From Paralcaligenes sp039935015 (GTDB lineage Bacteria; Pseudomonadota; Gammaproteobacteria; Burkholderiales; Burkholderiaceae_B), in contig JBDTLC010000108.1 in assembly GCA_039935015.1 (NCBI GenBank), forward strand, positions 1 through 16,246: a stretch of 16,246 nt of DNA, written 5' to 3'. Below the pieces are notes generated by a model. It did not search any database. It saw only the letters and a program-made list of their open reading frames with translations, and was not told the origin of the DNA. The translations under genes were made by a program, and so were the position numbers. Below, piece after piece: positions 1 to 6,139 of the stretch (the stretch's first letter is position 1; every line of letters starts with the position of its first letter).

Positions 1-19
1 TTATTCCTTGGTTCATAAT

Positions 20-820
20 ATGGAACAAATAAAAAACCTGACGCCGCCTTGGCAAGCTTCGGGCGCTCAGGCGATTCATCGCGCTATCAAGGTGCTGCGT
101 TGCATTGCCCGCGCCAGTAATGAAGGGGTCAGTTTGTCTGCGCTAACCAAACAGGCCGGCTTGATTAAATCTACCACGCACAGACTTACAACCGCACTAA
201 TTGCAGAAGGGCTGGTCGAGCAAGACAATAAGACTCGACGCTATTACCTGGGGGCAGGGTGTCACGCGCTGGGCTTGATTGCGTCGAACCGGTTCGGCCT
301 GCACAAGGTGGCCGCCAAGCATGTTTCCAGGCTGGCACAAGAAACCGGCGACACGGCATTTTTCTCGATTCGGCAAGATACCAATGCTGTTTGCGTGCTT
401 CGGGAAGAAGGTGATTACCCCTTGAAGTCGCATGCGCTGCTGGCCGGAGATCGTCACCCGCTGGGCGTAGGAGCCGGCAGCCAGGCTATGCTGGCTGCTC
501 TTGCCGACAGCGAGGTGGACTACTGTATCGAGCACAATATTGAATACGTTATGGCCACCTATCCCAAATTCAGCCGCGCCCTCATGGTGCAACTGGTTGA
601 ACAGGCCCGCGCCAAAGGGTATGCGGTCAACCCGGGGCTGATCCTGGCGGGCTCGCTGGGTATAGGAGTGGCGTTGCGTAATGGGCAGGGCGAGGTCGTT
701 GGCGCTTTAAGTATTGCCACGGTCGAGGGCCGGCTGGAGCCGGACAGGGAAGCCGAACTATACAAACTGCTAAGGCGGGAAGCCGAAAAGCTTGAGCAAT
801 CGCTGGCGGCAAGTCGTTAA
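20..820 (+). CDS. IclR-family transcriptional regulator
   Basis: This is a DNA-binding regulator of 266 residues from the ATG at 20, the usual size for IclR proteins. An N-terminal winged helix-turn-helix spans about residues 18-75, with the recognition helix around LIKSTTHRLTTALIAEGL. The C-terminal ligand-binding domain follows, with the family-typical stretch GDRHPLGVGAGSQAM and an ending rich in hydrophobic and acidic residues. The frame is open to the window edge and an in-frame TTG lies at 8, so the start is not certain; no good ribosome site is visible before the ATG. It precedes the thiolase by 56 bp in the same direction. By analogy with other IclR proteins it probably controls the catabolic operon downstream, responding to a pathway acid or CoA ester. 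The effector is not readable from the sequence. Confidence 0.88.
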   Translation: MEQIKNLTPPWQASGAQAIHRAIKVLRCIARASNEGVSLSALTKQAGLIKSTTHRLTTALIAEGLVEQDNKTRRYYLGAGCHALGLIASNRFGLHKVAAKHVSRLAQETGDTAFFSIRQDTNAVCVLREEGDYPLKSHALLAGDRHPLGVGAGSQAMLAALADSEVDYCIEHNIEYVMATYPKFSRALMVQLVEQARAKGYAVNPGLILAGSLGIGVALRNGQGEVVGALSIATVEGRLEPDREAELYKLLRREAEKLEQSLAASR

Positions 821-876
821 TTTTCAGGCTTGCGCTTTATCAATCATTCATGCTGTAGGCAACAAGGAGATTTTTC

Positions 877-2049
877 ATGACAAACAAGGCAGTCATCGTC
901 GGGTGGTCGCATATCCCGTTTGGCAAGCTTATCGAACCCGATACCGAAGCCCTGATGGCTCGAGTCTCAGGTGCAGCGCTTGAACATGCGGGCATTACCG
1001 CCAAAGAGGTCGATGGCATCTACGTCGGCGTGATGAATAACGGCTTTCAAAAGCAAGACTTCCAGGGTGCCCTGGTCGCTTTGGCCGATGCCGATCTGGC
1101 TTATGTGCCGGCAACCCGGCTTGAAAATGCCTGTGCAACGGGCTCTACGGCCTTGTATGCCGCTATGGATTTCATCGAGGCAGGACGAGGGCGCGTGGCG
1201 TTGGTGATAGGCGCCGAAAAAATGACCAGCCGGCCCAACTCCGAGATTGGCGATATCTTGCTTAATGCCAGTTATCGCAAGGAAGAGGCTGGCATCCAGG
1301 GCGGTTTCGCGGGGTTATTCGGCCAAATAGCGCAAAATTATTTTGATCGTTATGGTGATAAAAGCCGCGAGCTCGCCATGATTGCCGCGAAAAATCATCA
1401 TAACGGCGTAAGCAACCCTTATGCGCAAATCCGCAAAGATCTGGGGTTCGATTTCTGCAACGACGTTTCCGAAAAAAACCCCTATGTGGCGCGACCACTG
1501 CGGCGCACCGATTGTTCGCTGATTTCCGATGGTGCCGCGGCCATTGTCGTGGCCGATGAAGAATTCGCCGCCCAGTTGCAGCGCGCTATCCGCTTTAAGG
1601 CGCGACAGCAGGTCAATGACATTTTGCCGCTTAGTCGGCGCGACCCAATTGCGTTTGAAGGCGCGGCGCGTGCCTGGCGTCAGGCGCTTGCCGCCTCGCA
1701 CCTGTCGCTCGATGACCTTGATCTGGTTGAGACACACGACTGCTTTACGATTGCGGAGCTGATCGAGTATGAAGCGATGGGTCTGGCGGCCAGGGGCGAA
1801 GGCTACAAGGTCGTGCAGGAAGGGATCACTCGCAAAGACGGACGTTTGCCGGTCAACCCGTCGGGTGGCCTCAAGTCTAAGGGGCATCCGGTCGGAGCCA
1901 CCGGCGTGTCTATGCATGTCATGGCCTGCATGCAGTTGACCAATACGGCGGGCGATATGCAGATCCCGGGTGCCAGGCTCGCGGGGGTGTTCAATATGGG
2001 CGGCGCAGCGGTCACCAACTATGTCAGTATCCTGGAGCGCGTTAAGTGA
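877..2049 (+). CDS. SCP2-type thiolase / acetyl-CoA acetyltransferase family protein
   Basis: This 390-residue protein belongs to the thiolase superfamily and would cleave a 3-ketoacyl-CoA with free CoA, or run the reverse condensation. The nucleophile is Cys86 in ENACATGS. The other active-site loops are HDCF (His287, Cys289) in place of the classical NEAF, and GHPVGATG (His337). HDCF is characteristic of the SCP2/SCPx thiolase branch. The C-terminal loop reads NMGGAAVTN and lacks the Cys of the classical CxG motif. In SCP2 thiolases the HDCF cysteine is thought to take that acid/base role, so activity is still plausible. A strong AAGGAG lies 7 nt before the ATG. The stop overlaps the start of the CoA ligase gene (GTGA), indicating translational coupling. 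The true substrate cannot be told from sequence, and non-thiolytic members exist in this branch. Confidence 0.87.
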   Translation: MTNKAVIVGWSHIPFGKLIEPDTEALMARVSGAALEHAGITAKEVDGIYVGVMNNGFQKQDFQGALVALADADLAYVPATRLENACATGSTALYAAMDFIEAGRGRVALVIGAEKMTSRPNSEIGDILLNASYRKEEAGIQGGFAGLFGQIAQNYFDRYGDKSRELAMIAAKNHHNGVSNPYAQIRKDLGFDFCNDVSEKNPYVARPLRRTDCSLISDGAAAIVVADEEFAAQLQRAIRFKARQQVNDILPLSRRDPIAFEGAARAWRQALAASHLSLDDLDLVETHDCFTIAELIEYEAMGLAARGEGYKVVQEGITRKDGRLPVNPSGGLKSKGHPVGATGVSMHVMACMQLTNTAGDMQIPGARLAGVFNMGGAAVTNYVSILERVK

Positions 2050-3674
2050 CGCAAGTTTTACACGATCCGGTGGGCGGAGTGCGGCCCATGTCGCGGCGGG
2101 TGATGAATCTGGCCGGCTTTGCAAGCCAGACGGCAAGCCGGCTGGCGGGTCGGCCCGCACTGGTGTGTGACGAGGTCGTCACTGCCTGGAGCGAACTGGA
2201 AGAGCATGTTCAGGCTTTGGCGCAGGTGTTTCAGAGCAAAGGGCTGAGAAAGGGCGACCGCATTTTGATCCATTCGTCGAACTGTCGCGAATTGCTCGAA
2301 GCGATGCTGGCTACCTTTCACATAGGCGCGGTATGGGTACCTACCAATTTTCGCATCACGCCCGACGACGTTTTGTATTTGGCGCGAAGCGCAGATGTCT
2401 CGGCGTTTATCTGTCATGCCGATTTCCCGCAACATGCAGGCATCGCGGGCCAAATGACAGGCTTGAAACTGTTTGCCCGGATCGGCTCGGCGGCGTTTGC
2501 GCAGGCATCGATCGATGATCTGGTCGCGGCCAAATTAGCCGAAGGACCATTGCAGCCACAGCCTGCCGAACAGGTCGACTACGACGATCCATGCTGGTTC
2601 TTTTTTACCTCGGGCACGACTGGCAAGCCCAAGGCGGCAGTCCTCACCCACGGGCAAATGGCCTTTGTGATCACCAACCATATTTGTGATCTGATGCCCG
2701 GCCTGGGCGTGAACGATGCCAGTCTTGTGGTGGCGCCTTTGTCGCATGGCGCAGGGGTGCATTTTCTGGCTCAGGTGGCGCGTGGTGCTGCCACAGTGCT
2801 TTCGTCTCAGCCCAAATTTTCGCCTGAAACCGCGTGGCGCTGGATAGAAAAATATCGGATCAGCAATTTTTTCACCGTGCCCACCATCCTCAACATGCTG
2901 GTCGCCCACGAGAGCGTCAACCGTTACGATCACTCTACACTCAAGCATATTATTTATGCGGGCGCCCCTATGTATCGGGCTGATCAGAAGCGGGCGCTCG
3001 CCAGCCTGGGCCAGGTCTTGGTTCAGTATTACGGTTTGGGAGAGGTGACAGGAAACATCACTGTCTTGCCGGCGGACGAGCACTTCATCAATGATGCGCA
3101 AATGACCCGGTCGGGATCTTGCGGGTTTGCACGTACCGGCATGCAGATATCGATCCAGGATGTCGATGGCCAGGTGCTGAGCGCCCATCAGTCTGGCGAG
3201 ATCTGCGTGTGCGGACCGGCCGTATTCGCGGGCTACTACAACAACCCCGAAGCGAATCGCAAAGCTTTTCGCGATGGCTGGTTTCGTACGGGTGACCAGG
3301 GTCACATGGATGATCAAGGCTACGTGTACATTACAGGTCGCGAGTCCGATATGTATATTTCGGGTGGATCCAATATTTATCCGCGCGAAATAGAAGAGAA
3401 GGTGCTGACGCACGAAGCCATTAAAGAAGTGTGCGTGTTGGGAGTGCCTGATCCAAAGTGGGGTGAGGTGGGTGTAATGGTCTGCGTGCTGAAGGAAAAT
3501 GCACAATGGGACGCAGCGGCTTTCAACGTCTGGGTGCAAGCAAATATTGCGCGCTACAAGCAGCCGCGGCAAATCGTGATCTGGCCCGAATTGCCCAAGT
3601 CCGGATATGGCAAAATCACCAAAAAGCTGGTCTATCAGGCATTGCTGGACAGCGGTGCGTTGTCTGCACCGTGA
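2046..3674 (+). CDS. Class I adenylate-forming acyl-CoA synthetase (FadD-like)
   Basis: This 542-residue AMP-dependent CoA ligase activates a carboxylic acid to its acyl-CoA via an acyl-adenylate. The motifs occur in order: P-loop TSGTTGKPK (188-196), YYGLGEVTGN (328-337), GWFRTGD with the ribose-binding Asp417, the hinge region GRESDMYISGGSNIYPREIE (431-450), and the catalytic lysine Lys523 in PKSGYGKI near the C-terminus. Nothing essential is missing. The GTG at 2046 overlaps the thiolase stop by 4 bp and has GGAG 8 nt upstream. An in-frame ATG at 2088 also has a GGAG and would give 528 residues, so the start is either one. It is cytosolic, with no signal peptide or membrane segment seen. 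With the thiolase and dehydrogenase it implies breakdown of an acid through CoA thioesters. Medium/long-chain or aryl acids are both possible. Confidence 0.9.
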   Translation: MTQVLHDPVGGVRPMSRRVMNLAGFASQTASRLAGRPALVCDEVVTAWSELEEHVQALAQVFQSKGLRKGDRILIHSSNCRELLEAMLATFHIGAVWVPTNFRITPDDVLYLARSADVSAFICHADFPQHAGIAGQMTGLKLFARIGSAAFAQASIDDLVAAKLAEGPLQPQPAEQVDYDDPCWFFFTSGTTGKPKAAVLTHGQMAFVITNHICDLMPGLGVNDASLVVAPLSHGAGVHFLAQVARGAATVLSSQPKFSPETAWRWIEKYRISNFFTVPTILNMLVAHESVNRYDHSTLKHIIYAGAPMYRADQKRALASLGQVLVQYYGLGEVTGNITVLPADEHFINDAQMTRSGSCGFARTGMQISIQDVDGQVLSAHQSGEICVCGPAVFAGYYNNPEANRKAFRDGWFRTGDQGHMDDQGYVYITGRESDMYISGGSNIYPREIEEKVLTHEAIKEVCVLGVPDPKWGEVGVMVCVLKENAQWDAAAFNVWVQANIARYKQPRQIVIWPELPKSGYGKITKKLVYQALLDSGALSAP

Positions 3675-3702
3675 ACGGGATGTATTGCTAAGGACAGACA
3701 TA

Positions 3703-4251
3703 ATGAGCGACACAGGACGCGTTCAGCTACTAAAACATGCAGGGCCTGTTGCGACGGTTCGGCGCGATGTGCTAATTGGCCGCGATCAAAAGACGTATCG
3801 GATCCCTTTGCGCCGCGGCGAGACTTTGCACGCGTCGGTAGTGCATTCATTAAAGACGCTGAAGCTCAAGACCGCGGCCTTAAGCATCAAGATGCTCAGG
3901 CTGGACAGCTTGCGCTATTGCATGACCCGGGAAGGTCTCGGCGATGAACCGCTGGCGGCCTATTCACCACCCCGCATGCTGATGGAGCCGTCCATGTTGA
4001 TTGGGTCCGGCGCCACGGTCGGGGCCGACCAGCAAGGGGGCTACTTCATACATTGTCACGGCTTTGTGGTGACATCGACTGGTGACATGATCGGAGGCCA
4101 TTTCTTGACCGAGGACTGTCTTATCGGCGAGGACGGTGTGGCCTACCTTTACGCGCTTGATTACCTGAGCCTCGTGATCGGTATCGACCCGGAAATTAAA
4201 ACGACTGTATTCCAGCCGGCTTATCGTGAGACATGCCATGCATCTGATTGA
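3703..4251 (+). CDS. PPC/DUF296-domain protein, copy A (metal-site histidines present)
   Basis: This 182-residue protein resembles the PPC (plants and prokaryotes conserved, DUF296) fold, a small trimeric alpha/beta domain. The C-terminal half carries the family pattern best: HCHG (His117, His119), then GGH (His133), matching the histidines that bind zinc in prokaryotic PPC proteins. The N-terminal half is more divergent: the usual SSGxGSL turn is replaced by a stretch around SIKMLRLDSL (61-70). The frame is open upstream into the ligase gene. The ATG at 3703 is chosen because AAGGA lies 8 nt before it and translation there avoids overlap. It sits 28 bp after the CoA ligase, and its end overlaps the next gene, a second PPC protein, by 14 bp. 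The biochemical role is unknown; prokaryotic PPC proteins are often only labelled DNA-binding by analogy with plant AHL proteins. Confidence 0.72.
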   Translation: MSDTGRVQLLKHAGPVATVRRDVLIGRDQKTYRIPLRRGETLHASVVHSLKTLKLKTAALSIKMLRLDSLRYCMTREGLGDEPLAAYSPPRMLMEPSMLIGSGATVGADQQGGYFIHCHGFVVTSTGDMIGGHFLTEDCLIGEDGVAYLYALDYLSLVIGIDPEIKTTVFQPAYRETCHASD

Positions 4252-4633
4252 ACAAGGACATACTGGGCGGATTTTCTATCTGCGCATTCACCCCAACGAA
4301 GATTTGGTGCAGAGCGTGGAGAAAGCGTTCATGGAAGCGGGTCTGACGCGTGCCCTGGTGCGTAGTGGCCTGGGAAGCCTGGCGCATTGCTGCGTGGCCG
4401 TGGGACCGGACAGGCATGAGGACATGCCGGGGCCGGCCGTTGAAATCCTTCATCTAAGTGGTGAAATCGCGTCGGATGCCGGTGAGAACCCTCGGGCCTG
4501 CTTGACGGGGGCGGTACTGGATACATTTGGAGTCATCCACGCCGGAGAGTTTGTCACGGGTCGCAACCCTGCTTGCATGACGATTGAGGTCGTCATGGAA
4601 GAGTGGGTGGTAGAACAGACTTTTGACTATTAG
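4238..4633 (+). CDS. PPC/DUF296-domain protein, copy B (metal-site histidines absent)
   Basis: This 131-residue protein is essentially one PPC/DUF296 domain. Its N-terminal part is family-typical: GRIFYLRIHPNEDLVQSVEK (10-29), then ALVRSGLGSLAH with the conserved SGxGSL turn, then AVEILHLSGEIA, comparable to the EILSLSG strand of the family. The metal-binding end is changed: where HxH is expected the protein has Ala87 and Leu89, and where GGH is expected it has AGE (Glu104). The ATG at 4238 overlaps the end of copy A by 14 bp; a GTG at 4226 is an alternative start. The pair looks like a diverged tandem duplication that may form a mixed oligomer with copy A. It is followed 41 bp later by the dehydrogenase gene. 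Its function is unknown; family membership is by motif reading, not by a profile search. Confidence 0.76.
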   Translation: MHLIEQGHTGRIFYLRIHPNEDLVQSVEKAFMEAGLTRALVRSGLGSLAHCCVAVGPDRHEDMPGPAVEILHLSGEIASDAGENPRACLTGAVLDTFGVIHAGEFVTGRNPACMTIEVVMEEWVVEQTFDY

Positions 4634-4674
4634 GCAGGTAAGTGCAGTATTGGCCAATGAATAGGTGAGAAACA

Positions 4675-5451
4675 ATGAGCGTCATGTCTGAGGTGGTGGT
4701 GGTGACGGGGGGTGCGTCCGGAATTGGCCTGGCCATGGCCCGTGGATTGCTGGCAGATGGCTGGAAGGTATTGATTCTGGATATAGTCCCGGAGCGCGTT
4801 GCGGCGGTTGAAAAGGAATTCCAGTTGCCGGACCCCTCGCGGATTCGCGGCGAAACAGTCAATGTGACCGACGAAGCGGCGGTAGCGGCGGTGATCACCC
4901 GCTGCGAAGCCGAGTTCGGTCCGGTTGCCGGTCTGATCAATTCGGCCGGCGTTGCCGCGGCGGTTCCTTTTTTGCAGACCGAGGTGGCGTCCTTCCGAAA
5001 AATTCTTGAGGTCAATGTGATCGGCTCATTTATCGTCGCCAAAGCCGTAGCGCGAAATATGAAACAACGCGGCTCAGGCTCGATCGTGAATATTTCTTCG
5101 GTGTCGGGACAGCGCGGCAACTACGGCCGGACGGCTTATGGTGCCTCCAAGGGCGCAATTATTACCATGACCCGGGTTATGGCCAATGAGCTGGCCGAGT
5201 TTGGCATACGTGTTAACGCCATTGCTCCTGGACCGATCGATACGCCGATGGTTAAGGAGATGCATACCCCGGAGGCGCGCAAACAATGGAACGCGGCGGT
5301 TCCCATGCATCGCTACGGTGCGCCCGAAGAATTATGCGGCACGGTCAACTGGTTGCTGGACAGCAAGAAATCCAGCTATGTAACGGGCCAGATCATCGCT
5401 GTGGACGGTGGCTTCGACAGCGCGGGCCTGATAAGTCACCCCGCAGCATAG
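4675..5451 (+). CDS. Short-chain dehydrogenase/reductase (SDR, NAD-type)
   Basis: This 258-residue classical SDR oxidises or reduces a hydroxyl/keto group on a small or CoA-bound substrate. The motifs are the cofactor-binding TGGASGIG (11-18), Asp36 at the end of strand beta-2 (predicting NAD(H) rather than NADP(H)), NSAG (89-92), and a catalytic set of Ser142, Tyr155 and Lys159 in YGASK. The C-terminal VTGQIIAVDGG is also typical. AGGTGA stands 6 nt before the ATG; a second ATG three codons on is possible. It is the last gene of the + strand operon, ending before a pair of hairpin repeats. In context it could be a 3-hydroxyacyl-CoA dehydrogenase supplying the thiolase, but many SDRs of this length act on sugars, alcohols or steroids, so the substrate stays open. 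Confidence 0.9.
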   Translation: MSVMSEVVVVTGGASGIGLAMARGLLADGWKVLILDIVPERVAAVEKEFQLPDPSRIRGETVNVTDEAAVAAVITRCEAEFGPVAGLINSAGVAAAVPFLQTEVASFRKILEVNVIGSFIVAKAVARNMKQRGSGSIVNISSVSGQRGNYGRTAYGASKGAIITMTRVMANELAEFGIRVNAIAPGPIDTPMVKEMHTPEARKQWNAAVPMHRYGAPEELCGTVNWLLDSKKSSYVTGQIIAVDGGFDSAGLISHPAA

Positions 5452-5473
5452 ATGAGGTACTTGTGGGGTTGAA

Positions 5474-5501
5474 AATGGCAGCCACAAGGGCTGCTGCTAC
5501 G
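5474..5501 (-). repeat. REP-like hairpin unit 1 (paired with unit 2)
   Basis: On the minus strand this 28-nt unit reads as a 7-nt foot CGTAGCA, a 17-nt hairpin (stem GCAGCC/GGCTGC, loop CTTGT) and CATT. It matches three other units in the window in layout (7+17+4), in the GTAG foot and in the core CCTYGTG. With unit 2 it forms an inverted pair whose GTAG feet face each other. The last 17 nt (5474-5490) are a perfect reverse complement of 5530-5546. It lies between the convergent dehydrogenase and SET genes, so it could also end transcription. Confidence 0.7.
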
Positions 5502-5518
5502 AGCGAAGGGCGTGTTTT

Positions 5519-5546
5519 TGTAGTGGCATCCCTTGTGGCTGCCATT
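5519..5546 (+). repeat. REP-like hairpin unit 2 (paired with unit 1)
   Basis: On the plus strand this unit has the foot TGTAGTG, then a 17-nt hairpin with the same CCTTGTG core and the arm GGCTGC, then CATT. Compared with unit 3, stem position 2 changes from C-G to G-C on both sides, a compensatory pair; one T-C mismatch sits in the middle of the stem. A run of seven T follows 15 nt downstream inside the SET gene end, so this hairpin may help terminate the operon transcript. Confidence 0.72.
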
Positions 5547-5557
5547 CTGACAATGCC

Positions 5558-6058
5558 CTATTTTTTTGTCTTGCCAGGCTTTGTCTTACCAGGCTTTTTC
5601 GGTAGCGCCAGCATGGTGCCGCGGCAAGTCTTCGCGCCGCACAGGCAGAGATATTCCTGGCGTAGCTTACGGGTGATTTTTTCATCCATAACCAGGCCAT
5701 AGTCATAGAATAATTCGTCACCTGATGCAATATCGCGCAAGGCAACGATGTACACATGCTTGCCTTGGGCGCTTTCCTGAGATTCGCAGTTGGGGGCGCA
5801 GGAGTGGTTGATCCAGCGCGCGTCGTTGCCGTGGTCGCCACCGTCAATGACTTTGCCCGAGCTGAGGGCAAAGAAAAAGGTATGAAAGGGATCGTCGGGG
5901 TTGACGGGATGCAACGCGTCGGCCCTTTCCGGGCTGATGCGTTTGCCGGCATATTCGATAATTCGGGTTCCCGCCTTGATGTCTCGCGCCGCGAAGACGC
6001 CGGTGCCATGCAAGTTGGATTGTCTAACGGTGTGCCAGGGCAAGCGGGGATCGGTCAT
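5558..6058 (-). CDS. SET-domain protein lysine methyltransferase
   Basis: This 166-residue single-domain SET protein would transfer methyl from S-adenosylmethionine to a lysine side chain. Visible motifs are HGTGVFA (18-23, cofactor loop), WINHSCAPNC (82-91) and ELFYDYG with the probable catalytic Tyr120. A post-SET CLCGAKTC (Cys138, Cys140, Cys145) with Cys87 of NHSC can make the four-Cys zinc site seen in eukaryotic SET enzymes. The C-terminus is lysine-rich and ends in two copies of PGKTK, encoded by two adjacent 15-bp units (5565-5579 and 5580-5594) that differ at one base. The substrate is unknown. The gene is convergent with the operon and divergent from the acetolactate synthase gene, 81 bp away. 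No clear ribosome site is seen before the ATG. Confidence 0.88.
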   Translation of the reverse strand: MTDPRLPWHTVRQSNLHGTGVFAARDIKAGTRIIEYAGKRISPERADALHPVNPDDPFHTFFFALSSGKVIDGGDHGNDARWINHSCAPNCESQESAQGKHVYIVALRDIASGDELFYDYGLVMDEKITRKLRQEYLCLCGAKTCRGTMLALPKKPGKTKPGKTKK

Positions 6059-6067
6059 AGGATAGGT

Positions 6068-6096
6068 TTTACGGGCTGACAGAGGTAGTGGATAAT
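6068..6096 (+). promoter_or_regulatory. Candidate sigma-70 promoter for the acetolactate synthase gene
   Basis: TTTACG at 6068-6073 and GATAAT at 6091-6096 are separated by 17 nt, matching 4/6 and 5/6 of the -35 and -10 consensus. It would place the RNA start near 6103, about 37 nt before the GTG start. A second similar hexamer, GACAAT (6101-6106), has a less well spaced partner. This is pattern reading only. Confidence 0.3.
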
Positions 6097-6139
6097 ACGG
6101 GACAATAGCGTATCTTATTTATCACCTTTCAGCCATCTC

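Noticed and set aside
1315..2160. 281-codon minus-strand frame inside the thiolase and ligase genes
   Set aside because: It is the antisense shadow of well-supported coding sequence, with no family motifs; similar long antisense frames occur opposite the CoA ligase (2535-3713) and the acetolactate synthase (7157-7933).
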